In this document: in pieces, positions 16,226 to 25,443 of the stretch
How the letters are laid out: each line of letters begins with the position of its first letter
How positions within the stretch are numbered: the stretch's first letter is position 1
From: Namhaeicola litoreus
GTDB taxonomy: Bacteria; Bacteroidota; Bacteroidia; Flavobacteriales; Flavobacteriaceae
Reading direction: 5' to 3'
Assembly (NCBI RefSeq): GCF_042679565.1
Contig: NZ_JBHTMY010000003.1
Span: forward strand, 124,001 to 188,000
DNA: 64,000 nt
Made by a program: the position numbers and the translations under genes
Notes under the pieces: model-generated
The model's input: only the letters and a program-made list of their open reading frames with translations
The model's database searches: none
What the model was told of the DNA's origin: nothing

Positions 16226-17863
16226 TTACATCATTCCGGGCATTCCACCACCCATTGGTGGCATACCGCCTCCAGCTGGTCCTTCTTCTTTAATATCCAC
16301 CAAAGCACATTCGGTTGTCAAGATCATACCTGCAACAGATGCTGCATTTTCGATCGCGATACGAGTTACTTTTTTCGGATCTATAATTCCAGCCTTCATC
16401 ATATGAACATATTCTCCAGTTTTCGCGTTAAAACCAAAGTCTTTCTTGCCTTCTAATACTTTTGAAGCTACAACAGAACCTTCGCTACCTGCGTTCTCTA
16501 CAATGGTGCGCAATGGTTCTTCAATGGCTCTAGAAACGATTTGAACACCAGTTGCTTCATCGGCATTTTCTGTTTTAATTTTTGCCAAAGCTGCTTTTGC
16601 TCTGATCAAAGCAACACCACCACCGGCAACAATTCCTTCTTCCACCGCGGCTCTGGTTGCATGTAATGCATCCTCAACGCGATCCTTTTTCTCTTTCATT
16701 TCAACTTCACTGGCAGCCCCAACATACAATACAGCTACTCCTCCGGCTAATTTAGCCAAACGCTCTTGTAATTTTTCTCTGTCGTAATCAGAAGTCGTGG
16801 TTTCGATCTGAGATTTGATTTGGTTTACGCGTGCTTTGATATCAGCTGAAGCGCCATTTCCATTAACAACAGTAGTATTGTCTTTGTCAATGCTAACTCT
16901 ATCCGCTTGACCGAGCATATCCATGGTTGTGTTTTCCAAGGTAAAACCTCTTTCTTCAGCTATCACAGTACCTCCTGTCAAAACTGCTATATCCTCTAGC
17001 ATTGCTTTTCTTCTGTCACCGAAACCAGGTGCTTTTACAGCAGCAATTTTAAGAGAACCTCTTAATTTATTGACAACCAAGGTAGCCAAAGCTTCACCAT
17101 CCACATCTTCTGCGATGATCAAAAGTGGTTTCCCGCTTTGTGCAACAGGCTCGAGAACTGGTAAAAGATCTTTCATAGAAGAGATTTTTTTCTCATACAA
17201 TAAGATGTATGGAGAATCTAGTTCTGCGATCATTTTATCTGCATCTGTAATGAAATATGGAGATAAGTAACCTCTGTCAAACTGCATACCTTCTACGATA
17301 TCCACATAAGTTTCAGTACCCTTAGATTCTTCTACGGTAATTACTCCTTCTTTACCAACTTTGTCAAATGCTTTGGCGATTAACTCACCAATAGAATCAT
17401 CATTATTGGCAGAAATAGCTGCAACTTGTTTGATTTTTTCCATTTTACTTCCAACCACCTCAGATTGTGAAGCTAAATCTTCTACGATCGTGCTGACTGC
17501 TTTATCAATTCCTTTTTTAAGGTCTAATGGATTTGCACCTGCAGCGACGTTTTTCAAACCTTCTTTTACAATTGCTTGTGCTAGTACAGTAGCGGTTGTT
17601 GTACCATCACCGGCCAAATCACTGGTTTTAGAAGCAACTTCCTTTACCATTTGTGCTCCCATGTTTTCAAGCGCATCTTCTAATTCGATTTCTTTTGCCA
17701 CAGAAACACCATCCTTTGTAATCTGAGGACCTCCAAAGGCCTTTCCAATTACAACGTTTCTTCCTTTTGGTCCTAAAGTAACTTTTACCGCATTTGCTAA
17801 AGCATCAACTCCGCGTTTAAGTCCTTCTCTTGATTCTATATCAAAAATTATATCTTTTGCCAT
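16226..17863 (-). CDS. groL: 60 kDa chaperonin GroEL
   Basis: GroEL forms the double-ring folding chamber closed by GroES. The 545-residue product has the usual N terminus (MAKDIIFDIESREGLKRGV), the nucleotide-binding loop VTLGPKGRNVV, GDGTTTATVLAQAI (about residues 86-99), the apical substrate-binding segment, and ends in the flexible Gly-Met tail GGGMPPMGGGMPGMM. Length is standard. It is the second gene of groS-groL with a 39-base gap. No CIRCE repeat is present upstream, so regulation by HrcA at this site is unlikely. Confidence 0.98.
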   Translation of the reverse strand: MAKDIIFDIESREGLKRGVDALANAVKVTLGPKGRNVVIGKAFGGPQITKDGVSVAKEIELEDALENMGAQMVKEVASKTSDLAGDGTTTATVLAQAIVKEGLKNVAAGANPLDLKKGIDKAVSTIVEDLASQSEVVGSKMEKIKQVAAISANNDDSIGELIAKAFDKVGKEGVITVEESKGTETYVDIVEGMQFDRGYLSPYFITDADKMIAELDSPYILLYEKKISSMKDLLPVLEPVAQSGKPLLIIAEDVDGEALATLVVNKLRGSLKIAAVKAPGFGDRRKAMLEDIAVLTGGTVIAEERGFTLENTTMDMLGQADRVSIDKDNTTVVNGNGASADIKARVNQIKSQIETTTSDYDREKLQERLAKLAGGVAVLYVGAASEVEMKEKKDRVEDALHATRAAVEEGIVAGGGVALIRAKAALAKIKTENADEATGVQIVSRAIEEPLRTIVENAGSEGSVVASKVLEGKKDFGFNAKTGEYVHMMKAGIIDPKKVTRIAIENAASVAGMILTTECALVDIKEEGPAGGGMPPMGGGMPGMM

Positions 17864-17902
17864 AATTAAATTTGTTTTTTAATTTTTTCGGGGTTAGTAA
17901 AA

Positions 17903-18181
17903 TTAAATGATCGCAAAAATTTCATTTTCGCGCATAATTAAATAATCTGTTCCATCAAATTTTAACTCAGTACCGGCATATTTTCCATAAAGTACTTTGT
18001 CACCAACTTTTACTGTGATGGGTTCATCTTTGGTTCCTTTGCCTACAGCAACAACAATTCCTTGTTGTGGTTTTTCTTTTGCTGAATCGGGAATGATAAT
18101 ACCAGAAGCTGTTTTTGTTTCTGCTTCAAGTGCCTTGATAATTACCCTATCTGATAAGGGGGTGATATTCAATTTGCTCAT
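17903..18181 (-). CDS. groS: 10 kDa co-chaperonin GroES
   Basis: GroES is the heptameric lid of GroEL. The 92-residue sequence has the expected PLSDRVIIKALEAETKTASGIIIPDSAKEKP order, whose mobile loop (about residues 18-33) ends in the hydrophobic GIIIP tripeptide region, and finishes with GTDYLIMRENEIFAII. It leads the groSL operon. Its upstream region holds a one-mismatch promoter box and, further up, the terminator of secG, so chaperonin expression is separated from the miaB-secG unit. Confidence 0.97.
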   Translation of the reverse strand: MSKLNITPLSDRVIIKALEAETKTASGIIIPDSAKEKPQQGIVVAVGKGTKDEPITVKVGDKVLYGKYAGTELKFDGTDYLIMRENEIFAII

Positions 18182-18224
18182 ATGTATAAATTTTTTATGA
18201 TTTGTTTTACTGCTCCTGAATAAG

Positions 18225-18257
18225 CAAATACATTGCCATTCTATATTCTATGACAAA
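18225..18257 (-). promoter_or_regulatory. Possible groSL promoter
   Basis: Minus strand: TTTG (18257-18254), 21 bases, then TGTATTTG (18232-18225), one mismatch to TAnnTTTG. It stands 43 bases before groS and after the secG terminator. Spacing and match are acceptable but not strong. The inverted repeat of CIRCE (TTAGCACTC-N9-GAGTGCTAA) is absent. Confidence 0.4.
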
Positions 18258-18261
18258 TTGT

Positions 18262-18294
18262 AAAAAAAAATGCCAACGTGTCATTGCGTTGGCA
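18262..18294 (-). terminator. Terminator of the miaB-secG operon
   Basis: TGCCAACG (18271-18278) pairs with CGTTGGCA (18287-18294) around an eight-base loop; read on the minus strand it is followed by nine T. It lies 27 bases after the secG stop and isolates groSL. Confidence 0.9.
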
Positions 18295-18320
18295 TTTTTC
18301 AATGATTTTTTAGTCACGAA

Positions 18321-18659
18321 TTATTGAGTAGTGTCTAATTCTGTGTTTGTATCAAGTGTTGCAGGTGCATCAAGATTAGCATCTCTTTCATTGATAATTC
18401 CCTCTGTTTCTGATCTTGTATCGACTGAATTCGTTCTCGGAATTGCAAAATTAGAAAGTAAAATTAAGGCAAATAAAACAGTGGCTAGTGTCCAAGTACT
18501 TTTATCTAAAAAGTCGTTGGTATTTTGAACGCCACCCATGTTTTGACCACCTCCAAATGAGGAAGACAGACCTCCGCCTTTTGGATTCTGCACCATAATT
18601 ACCAAGATCAACAAAATTGCCACAATGAAGATCAATATTAAAAATAAGGTATAAGACAT
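18321..18659 (-). CDS. secG: Preprotein translocase subunit SecG
   Basis: SecG is the accessory two-helix subunit of the Sec translocon. The 112-residue protein has helix one at about residues 2-22, the cytosolic loop MVQNPKGGGLSSSFGGGQNMGGVQ (only part of which is quoted as signature: NPKGGGLSSSFGG), and helix two at about 54-72. The C-terminal extension of 35 residues is acidic and low in conservation, as often in Bacteroidetes. It is last in the miaB operon, six bases after the preceding gene. Confidence 0.93.
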   Translation of the reverse strand: MSYTLFLILIFIVAILLILVIMVQNPKGGGLSSSFGGGQNMGGVQNTNDFLDKSTWTLATVLFALILLSNFAIPRTNSVDTRSETEGIINERDANLDAPATLDTNTELDTTQ

Positions 18660-18665
18660 AATGTA

Positions 18666-19442
18666 CTAGTTATATGATTGTAAATCTTTTATTTTATCAA
18701 TTTGGTGTGCAAAGAAACTACTTTTTTCCGGATATTTCAAACTTAAAATTTGAAAAGCTGTTATGGCTTTTTTATATTTTTTTTGCTCTAAATAAACATG
18801 GGCCAAAGTTTCTGTCATGAGCTGTTCATTTTCAACAGTACTCGTATCGTGTATTATTGGACTTTCTAATTCCTCTATTTGCCCAATTTTAGGGTTCTTG
18901 CTAATAAACTTCTCAATGAGTGCGAAATTCTCGTTTTTCGAAGCGCTCTTTAGATTTGAAGAGTCTTTCATCGTTTTATCTTCTCGCTCAATTGGTTTTA
19001 AATTAGATAACTGCATCCATTCATAAAAAGATAGCTGATCATCAGACTTAAAATGAATCGGTCTACCAACCATTAATTCATTTTCTGTGTTTTGTCTATC
19101 CTCCTCTTCGCCGAGGATTGATGGAATCTTTGGAGAATCATCTTCTGAATTGGCGAGCGTTTTAATCACTTTGCTACCCGGATATACCTGATCTACTTGG
19201 AATTTGTCTGAGGTAATTAAATCAAATAGAATTTGTCTATCCGTGGTGTGGGCAGCCGTCTGTTTGAGGGCTAGGTTATATTTGTAGCTATTTTGTTTAT
19301 GTAGACCATGTAAATGTATTGCCCGAGCTGCCTGAAAATAGGGAAATTCATGTGTAATTTCCTCCAAATCTTTCGTAGCCTCTTTATCAATAAGATGAGG
19401 ATTATCGAGGAAGACGGTGAGATCTATTAAGTTAATGGCCAT
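18666..19442 (-). CDS. Uncharacterised protein between lptE and secG
   Basis: A 258-residue protein I do not recognise as a named family. It has no signal peptide or membrane segment. The N-terminal third carries a conserved-looking FPYFQAARAIHLHGLHKQNS stretch (about residues 34-53); the middle is charged and low in complexity; the C-terminal part (about 205-250) reads as a tetratricopeptide-like helix pair, with AHVYLEQKKYKKAITAFQIL followed by LKYPEKSSFF. It is packed four bases after lptE and six before secG, so it is translated from the same mRNA. A scaffold role near envelope assembly is suggested only by position. Confidence 0.75.
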   Translation of the reverse strand: MAINLIDLTVFLDNPHLIDKEATKDLEEITHEFPYFQAARAIHLHGLHKQNSYKYNLALKQTAAHTTDRQILFDLITSDKFQVDQVYPGSKVIKTLANSEDDSPKIPSILGEEEDRQNTENELMVGRPIHFKSDDQLSFYEWMQLSNLKPIEREDKTMKDSSNLKSASKNENFALIEKFISKNPKIGQIEELESPIIHDTSTVENEQLMTETLAHVYLEQKKYKKAITAFQILSLKYPEKSSFFAHQIDKIKDLQSYN

Positions 19443-19445
19443 AAT

Positions 19446-19967
19446 TTACCATTTTGCTACGGAAGCATTAAAAATATCCTGGGTAATTCTTTCAAAAATT
19501 TCTGTATAGGCGGCCTCCAGTACAGCACCTCCTAACTGTGCATTGGCGTCAAAATCGCTAAAGAAAGAAAATGTTCTGTCAAAATTATCTTCTTCTATCA
19601 ATCTATTGTAAAATCTCACTCTGACAGCAATTGTCAATCTATTTTGAGCCGCAGTTTGTTCTGCAGTGGCTGCAATCGGGATTACTCTGTATTGTGTTAT
19701 TTCACCTTCGAAGTGAAGATCACCTCCGGCATTTGTCAATTTTAAATTGGTTTGTCTTAAAAAACGGTCTTGAAGCGCTAAAGTAAATTCCTGGCTCAAC
19801 CCTGGCTCCACCAATTGTGCATTATTAGGAAAGTTGTCAATTTGAATTGTTTTTGCGTCCCCGGTACTTCCACCTGTGAATGAGTAAACGCCACAGGCAT
19901 GAGTAGTTAATAGGGCAATAAGCAGAATTAAAGGCGCTATTTTATTCAATCTATTATTTTTTCTCAA
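19446..19967 (-). CDS. lptE: LptE-family lipoprotein, LPS assembly
   Basis: LptE plugs the LptD barrel that inserts lipopolysaccharide in the outer membrane. The 173-residue product has a signal sequence ending in a lipobox-like TTHAC (Cys at about residue 25), then GVYSFTGGS, PNNAQLVEPGLSQEFTLALQDRFLRQT-like and the typical ITQYRVIP strand followed by VRVRFYN. This is the Bacteroidetes LptE pattern. It sits 30 bases after the sigma-54 activator gene. LptD is not in the window. Confidence 0.85.
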   Translation of the reverse strand: MRKNNRLNKIAPLILLIALLTTHACGVYSFTGGSTGDAKTIQIDNFPNNAQLVEPGLSQEFTLALQDRFLRQTNLKLTNAGGDLHFEGEITQYRVIPIAATAEQTAAQNRLTIAVRVRFYNRLIEEDNFDRTFSFFSDFDANAQLGGAVLEAAYTEIFERITQDIFNASVAKW

Positions 19968-19997
19968 TGAAACAAATTAACAACAACCAAACTAGAA

Positions 19998-21236
19998 TTA
20001 CAAGTCGTATTGCTTTATTTTACGATATAAGGTTCTTTCGGAAATGCCCAATTCCTTAGCCGCTAACTTTCTTTTACCTTTATTTCTGTCTAATGACTTT
20101 TTGATCATTTCGTATTCTTTTTCCTGTAATGAAACAGACTCATCAACTGTTTCAATATCGTCATAGCTATTGATATGGGGTGCTTTAGGATAAGGTTCTG
20201 CGATTGGAGGGCGAATAATTTCCATGTCATCTTCCACATCTTCATACTCCTTACCATATATTTTATTGATCAAATATTGGGTGTTTTCGGTATTCTTTTG
20301 TTTGCCTTCCTCTTTCATTAAGGATTGAGTTAGCTTTTTCAGATCATTAATATCATTTCGCATATCAAATAATACCTTATACAAAATCTCTCGTTCATTT
20401 GAAAAATCAGATTCGAGTGATGACTTTTTTATAATCGCCGGAAGGTTAGATTGATAATCAGGTAAATATGATTTTAAAACCTCTTTTGTTATAGATCGAT
20501 TTTGTTCTATAACAGAAATTTGCTCTGTAATATTTTTTAACTGTCTAATGTTTCCGTTCCAAGAATAGTTCAGTAAAACAGGTAAGGCCTCTTCTTCTAA
20601 TTTTATGGTGGGCATTTTATATTTTTGCGCAAAATCTGAGGCAAATTTTCGAAAAAGTAAATGCGTATCGTCTGGTCTTTCTCTGAGTGGGGGCAAGTAA
20701 ATTTCTACAGTACTCAGCCTGTAATACAAATCTTCCCTAAATTTACCCTTATGAATCGCATCCATCATATTCACATTGGTTGCAGCCACAATTCGCACGT
20801 CAGTTTTTTCCGCTTTAGAAGAACCCACCTTCATATATTCACCGGTCTCTAAAACACGTAACAATCTAACTTGTGTAGGCAAGGGTAATTCGCCTACTTC
20901 GTCCAAAAAAATTGTTCCACCATCGGCCTCTTCGAAATAACCGCTGCGGGTTTGTGTAGCTCCGGTAAATGATCCTTTTTCATGACCGAACAATTCACTA
21001 TCTATGGTTCCTTCCGGAATTGCACCACAGTTTACGGCAATATATTTATTGTGTTTTCGATGCGATAAATGATGAATTATTTTCGGAATGCTCTCTTTTC
21101 CCACCCCACTTTCTCCGGTTACCAGTACAGAAATATCTGTGGGTGCAACGCGAATTGCCTTTTGCAGGGCTACATTTAACATAGGATTATTTCCTATGAT
21201 GCCAAATCTTTGTTTGATGGTTTGTAGTGATTCCAA
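19998..21236 (-). CDS. Sigma-54-dependent transcriptional activator without receiver domain
   Basis: A 412-residue AAA+ activator that remodels sigma-54 RNA polymerase. Walker A is GESGVGKE (residues 41-48), the sigma-54 contact loop reads GSFTGA (88-93, Ser in place of the common Ala), Walker B is GGTIFLDEVGEL (106-117), and an arginine-finger region YYRLSTVEIYLPPLRERP follows. The end is a Fis-type helix-turn-helix (KRKLAAKELGISERTLYRKI, about 388-407). There is no receiver, GAF or PAS domain ahead of the AAA+ core: it starts only some 40 residues before Walker A. A charged linker (about 270-370) joins core and DNA-binding parts. Activity must be set by concentration, a partner, or the linker. 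Placed between miaB and lptE. Confidence 0.92.
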   Translation of the reverse strand: MESLQTIKQRFGIIGNNPMLNVALQKAIRVAPTDISVLVTGESGVGKESIPKIIHHLSHRKHNKYIAVNCGAIPEGTIDSELFGHEKGSFTGATQTRSGYFEEADGGTIFLDEVGELPLPTQVRLLRVLETGEYMKVGSSKAEKTDVRIVAATNVNMMDAIHKGKFREDLYYRLSTVEIYLPPLRERPDDTHLLFRKFASDFAQKYKMPTIKLEEEALPVLLNYSWNGNIRQLKNITEQISVIEQNRSITKEVLKSYLPDYQSNLPAIIKKSSLESDFSNEREILYKVLFDMRNDINDLKKLTQSLMKEEGKQKNTENTQYLINKIYGKEYEDVEDDMEIIRPPIAEPYPKAPHINSYDDIETVDESVSLQEKEYEMIKKSLDRNKGKRKLAAKELGISERTLYRKIKQYDL

Positions 21237-21259
21237 AGGTTTAGTTTTTGATATTTAAA

Positions 21260-22693
21260 TTAAACAGCTTCTCCAATTAAGGTTGCCGATGTACATCCTG
21301 TTACTTTTACTTGAACAAAATCTCCGATATTTTGACCGGTTTTAGGAAAAACTACGACCGCATTTTGCGTATTTCTTCCCATCCAATGTGCTTCACTTTT
21401 TTTAGAATTACCTTCAATGAGTACTTCAACCGTTTGGTCTACAAATTGTTCCATTCTATAAAGACCGTGCTTTTGTTGAAGATGAATGATCTCAGAAAGT
21501 CTTCTCTTTTTTGTTTCCATCGGAACATCGTCTTCTAGTTTCTTAGCGGCGAGAGTTCCAGGTCTTTCAGAATAAGCAAACATAAAACCAAAGTCGTATT
21601 TTACATATTCCATCAACGATAAAGTATCCTGATGATCTTCTTCAGTTTCTCCGCAAAAACCTGTAATCATATCCTGAGAAATTGCACAGTTCGGGATAAT
21701 TTTTCGAACATTATCGATTAATTCCATGTATTCTTCACGGGTATGCTGTCTGTTCATTCGCTTTAAAATTCGCGAACTCCCTGACTGCACAGGTAGATGG
21801 ATATATTTACAGATATTGTCAAATTTTGCCATCGTATGAAGCACCTCAACTTTCATATCTTGAGGATTGGAGGTCGCAAAACGAATTCTCATTTCTGGTA
21901 CTGCCAATGCAACAATCTCCAAAAGTTTCGCAAAATCTACCGCACTTGCTTTGGCGATGTCAGATGCTTTGTCGAAATCTTTTTTCAATCCGCCGCCAAA
22001 CCATAGGTAAGAATCAACATTTTGTCCTAAAAGTGTAATTTCTTTATACCCTTTTGAGGCTAAATCTAAAGCTTCATCTACAATACTTTTTGGATCTCTA
22101 CTTCTTTCTCGGCCTCGTGTAAATGGCACGACACAAAAAGTACACATATTGTCACACCCTCTCGTAATAGAAATGAAAGCTGAAACACCATTTGAGTTTA
22201 AACGAATGGGAGATACGTCACCATAGGTCTCTTCTTTAGAAAGGATTACATTGACTGCTTCTCTACCTTCATCAATTTGCTGTACCAGGTTAGGAAGATC
22301 TCTATAGGCATCCGGGCCTACTACCAGGTCAATCATTTTTTCTTCTTCCAAAAATTTTGCTTTTAGCCTTTCGGCCATACAGCCCATTACACCAATTTTT
22401 AAGTTTGGATTTATCTTTCGAACATGGTTGTATTGCTGCAATCTTTTTCGAATAGTTTGTTCTGCTTTTTCCCTGATAGAACAAGTATTTACCAATACCA
22501 GATCGGCATCCTCCAGCATGTGGGTTGTATTATAACCCTCTTTAGAAAGTATGGAAGCCACAATTTCACTATCGTTCAAATTCATTTGGCATCCGTAACT
22601 TTCTATGAAAAGTTTTTTGGTATTTCCTTGAATCTGATCTGTTATCAACGCTTGACCCTGTTTTTTTTCTTCTATAATATGTTCGCTCGACAT
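21260..22693 (-). CDS. miaB: tRNA-2-methylthio-N6-dimethylallyladenosine synthase MiaB
   Basis: MiaB adds the methylthio group at A37 of tRNAs reading codons starting with U. The 477-residue protein has the UPF0004 domain with KLFIESYGCQMNLNDSE, the radical-SAM cluster motif GCDNMCTFC (CxxxCxxC), a long SAM-binding core, and a C-terminal TRAM domain ending GNSKKSEAHWMGRNTQNAVV and VKVTGCTSATLIGE. The start is the ATG at 22693; an in-frame TTG seven codons upstream is the end of the promoter box and cannot be the start if that box is used. It leads an operon with the sigma-54 activator, lptE and secG. Confidence 0.95.
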   Translation of the reverse strand: MSSEHIIEEKKQGQALITDQIQGNTKKLFIESYGCQMNLNDSEIVASILSKEGYNTTHMLEDADLVLVNTCSIREKAEQTIRKRLQQYNHVRKINPNLKIGVMGCMAERLKAKFLEEEKMIDLVVGPDAYRDLPNLVQQIDEGREAVNVILSKEETYGDVSPIRLNSNGVSAFISITRGCDNMCTFCVVPFTRGRERSRDPKSIVDEALDLASKGYKEITLLGQNVDSYLWFGGGLKKDFDKASDIAKASAVDFAKLLEIVALAVPEMRIRFATSNPQDMKVEVLHTMAKFDNICKYIHLPVQSGSSRILKRMNRQHTREEYMELIDNVRKIIPNCAISQDMITGFCGETEEDHQDTLSLMEYVKYDFGFMFAYSERPGTLAAKKLEDDVPMETKKRRLSEIIHLQQKHGLYRMEQFVDQTVEVLIEGNSKKSEAHWMGRNTQNAVVVFPKTGQNIGDFVQVKVTGCTSATLIGEAV

Positions 22694-22711
22694 TTTCAAT
22701 ATTTTGGGATG

Positions 22712-22719
22712 CAAATATA
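22712..22719 (-). promoter_or_regulatory. Promoter -7 box of the miaB operon
   Basis: TATATTTG on the minus strand, an exact TAnnTTTG, 18 bases before the miaB ATG. No TTG at the expected -33 position. Confidence 0.6.
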
Positions 22720-22806
22720 CAACCTAAAATTTATTTTTATGACATATTGTCAGGAGTATTTTTAAGGAGAAATACCTTAGTTTTAGACTTTTTTCAGATT
22801 AAAATT

Positions 22807-22834
22807 TTGATTTAAAAAAAACTCTCTAATTTTG
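22807..22834 (+). promoter_or_regulatory. Promoter of topA (TTG-N17-TAATTTTG)
   Basis: TTG at 22807-22809 and TAATTTTG at 22827-22834 with a 17-base spacer fit the Bacteroidetes promoter. The ATG of topA is 76 bases downstream, leaving an untranslated leader of about 70 bases in which I see no strong fold. Confidence 0.75.
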
Positions 22835-22910
22835 CATACCCGAATTGTATGATAATTTTAGACAAAAAATAGCGTTTGGTTTCGGGAAAAATCTAATCTA
22901 AAAAATTATT

Positions 22911-25397
22911 ATGGCTAAAAATTTAGTAATCGTTGAGTCGCCTGCAAAAGCAAAAACACTAGAGAAATTTCTTGGTAAAGATTTTCAGGTAGAGTCTAGT
23001 TTTGGCCATATAGCCGATTTACCCTCAAAGGAAATAGGAGTTGATCTGGAAGGAGACTTCACACCTAAATATAAAGTCTCTTCAGACAAAAAGGCGGTGG
23101 TTGCTAAGTTGAAAGATCTTGCAAAAAAATCTGAATGGGTTTGGCTCGCAAGTGATGAGGATCGGGAAGGAGAGGCCATTGCCTGGCATTTATTTGAGCA
23201 ATTAAATTTGAAAGAAGAAAAGACAAAAAGAATTGTTTTTCATGAGATTACCAAGAATGCCATTCTGAAAGCCATTGATAATCCAAGAACGATTGATTAC
23301 AATTTAGTAAATGCTCAGCAGGCGAGAAGAGTATTAGACCGTTTGGTAGGTTACGAACTTTCACCTGTGTTATGGAAGAAGATCAAAGGAGGATTATCGG
23401 CAGGAAGAGTACAATCTGTTGCAGTTCGGTTAATTGTAGAACGAGAGCGAGAGATAGAGAATTTTAAAAGTGAGGCTTCTTTTAAAGTAACAGCCGAATT
23501 TAAGCAGATTAGTTCAGGGTCAAAAATTAAAGCTAGTTTGCCGCAGAATTTTAAAACAGAAAAAGAAGCAAAAATATTTTTGAATTCTTGTGCTGAAGCT
23601 ATTTTTCATGTAGATGCGGTAAGTAAAACACCGACAAAGAAAACACCGGCCGCACCTTTCACAACTTCCACTTTGCAGCAAGAAGCTGCTAGAAAGTTGT
23701 CATTTTCGGTTTCTAAAACCATGATGGTTGCACAAAGGTTATACGAGGCAGGACATATTACCTACATGCGAACAGATAGTGTGAATTTGTCGAAAGAGGC
23801 AAAAGCAGCTTGCCAAGATGAGATCGAGAGATCTTTTGGCTTAAATTACACGCAACCGCGCGATTATAAAACCAAAGCAAAAGGAGCGCAGGAAGCACAT
23901 GAGGCTATCAGACCAACAGATATGGCTATCTCAAATTTGATGATAGACAGGGATCAGAGCAGGTTGTACGAATTGATTTGGAAAAGAACAATTGCTTCAC
24001 AGATGAGCGATGCCAAACTGGAAAGAACCAATCTCAAAATAAAGAATAATAAGAACGAAAAACTTTTTACAGCTGTTGGTGAAGTTATTATATTCGATGG
24101 TTTTTTGAGGGTATATATAGAGGGTACAGATAATGAAGAAGTCGGAGATGAAACTTTATTGCCTGCCTTAAAGGTTGGTGAGGAGCTCAAAAATAATTAT
24201 ATTATTGCTACAGAAAGATATTCCAGACCTCCTTATCGATATACTGAGGCTTCATTGGTAAAGCAATTAGAAGAATTGGGTATTGGAAGACCTTCTACTT
24301 ATGCGCCCACGATTTCAACGATTCAAAATCGAGATTATGTTGTAAAAGGCAGTGTAGATGGGACCGAAAGAAATTACAAGCAGCTCACCCTAAAAAAAGG
24401 AGCAATTAAAGAAGTTGAACTGACAGAAAAAGTGGGCTCTGACAAAGGGAAATTGGTGCCAACTGATATAGGGAAAATCGTAAATGACTTCTTGGTTGAG
24501 AATTTTGAGCGAATTTTAGATTACGGGTTTACGGCCAAGGTAGAGGAAGATTTTGATGAAATTGCAGAGGGGAAAGAAGATTGGACAAAAATGATGAAAA
24601 ATTTTTACGCCGATTTTCATAAAAATGTAGAAGATGTAGCAGAAAATGCTGAGAGAGCAAAAGGAGAAAGATTATTAGGGGTAGATCCAGAATCTGGAAA
24701 AAATATTTATTCAAGGTTGGGAAGATTCGGAGCCATGGTGCAAATAGGCGAGGCAACAGATGAAGAAAAGCCAAAATTTGCCAGTTTATTGGCCAGTCAG
24801 ACCCTAGATACCATTACCTTTGAAGAGGCTTTAGACCTGTTTAAGTTACCAAAAGATTTAGGAACTTACAAAGGCGAGGAAGTCGTTGTGGCAGTAGGTC
24901 GATTTGGTCCATTTATCAGATTTGGAAAAAAGTTTATTTCTCTTCCGAAAGATGAAAACCCCGCTGCTGTTGATATCGCACGGGCAAAAGAGTTGATCGA
25001 GGAAAGGGAAAGGGCAGATGCACCTATCGCTGAATATAAAGGTTTGCCTGTACAAAAAGGAGTAGGAAGATTTGGTCCATTTATCAAGTGGAACAATATG
25101 TTTATTAATGTCAATAAGAAATATGATTTTGATAATTTATCTGCAGATGATGTTAATCAACTTATTGAAGATAAACTAAAAAAGGATAAAGAGAAATTAA
25201 TTCATCATTGGAAGGAAGAGGATATTCGGGTAGAAAAAGCGCGTTGGGGAAGACATCATATCATTCAAGGAAAAACAAAAATAGAAATCCCTAAGACAAT
25301 TGATGCAGAAAGTTTAACTTTGCAAGAAGTAATGGATATTCTCGAAAAGAATAAGAAACCAAAAACTGCTAGAAAAAGAACATCAACCAAAAAATAA
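22911..25397 (+). CDS. topA: DNA topoisomerase I (type IA)
   Basis: TopA relaxes negative supercoils by nicking one strand through a tyrosine. The 828-residue product has an N-terminal Toprim domain (LVIVESPAKAKTLEKFLG at residues 4-21; SDEDREGEAIAWHL acidic site near 80-93), the active-site segment HITYMRTDS with Tyr285, and the GIGRPSTYAPTIS motif. The C-terminal region has two GRFGPFI-type repeats (about 663 and 721) in place of the four-Cys zinc fingers of the E. coli enzyme, and a Lys/Arg-rich tail of about 15 residues. It starts its own transcript and may read on into the arginase-like gene 46 bases later. Confidence 0.96.
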   Translation: MAKNLVIVESPAKAKTLEKFLGKDFQVESSFGHIADLPSKEIGVDLEGDFTPKYKVSSDKKAVVAKLKDLAKKSEWVWLASDEDREGEAIAWHLFEQLNLKEEKTKRIVFHEITKNAILKAIDNPRTIDYNLVNAQQARRVLDRLVGYELSPVLWKKIKGGLSAGRVQSVAVRLIVEREREIENFKSEASFKVTAEFKQISSGSKIKASLPQNFKTEKEAKIFLNSCAEAIFHVDAVSKTPTKKTPAAPFTTSTLQQEAARKLSFSVSKTMMVAQRLYEAGHITYMRTDSVNLSKEAKAACQDEIERSFGLNYTQPRDYKTKAKGAQEAHEAIRPTDMAISNLMIDRDQSRLYELIWKRTIASQMSDAKLERTNLKIKNNKNEKLFTAVGEVIIFDGFLRVYIEGTDNEEVGDETLLPALKVGEELKNNYIIATERYSRPPYRYTEASLVKQLEELGIGRPSTYAPTISTIQNRDYVVKGSVDGTERNYKQLTLKKGAIKEVELTEKVGSDKGKLVPTDIGKIVNDFLVENFERILDYGFTAKVEEDFDEIAEGKEDWTKMMKNFYADFHKNVEDVAENAERAKGERLLGVDPESGKNIYSRLGRFGAMVQIGEATDEEKPKFASLLASQTLDTITFEEALDLFKLPKDLGTYKGEEVVVAVGRFGPFIRFGKKFISLPKDENPAAVDIARAKELIEERERADAPIAEYKGLPVQKGVGRFGPFIKWNNMFINVNKKYDFDNLSADDVNQLIEDKLKKDKEKLIHHWKEEDIRVEKARWGRHHIIQGKTKIEIPKTIDAESLTLQEVMDILEKNKKPKTARKRTSTKK

Positions 25398-25443
25398 ATC
25401 AATTCTATTGATCGACCACTACAATTTTTGATGTTTAATACAT

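Noticed and set aside
17361..17726. Open frame of 121 codons antisense to groL
   Set aside because: Complement of a strongly conserved gene; no recognisable domain or start signals.
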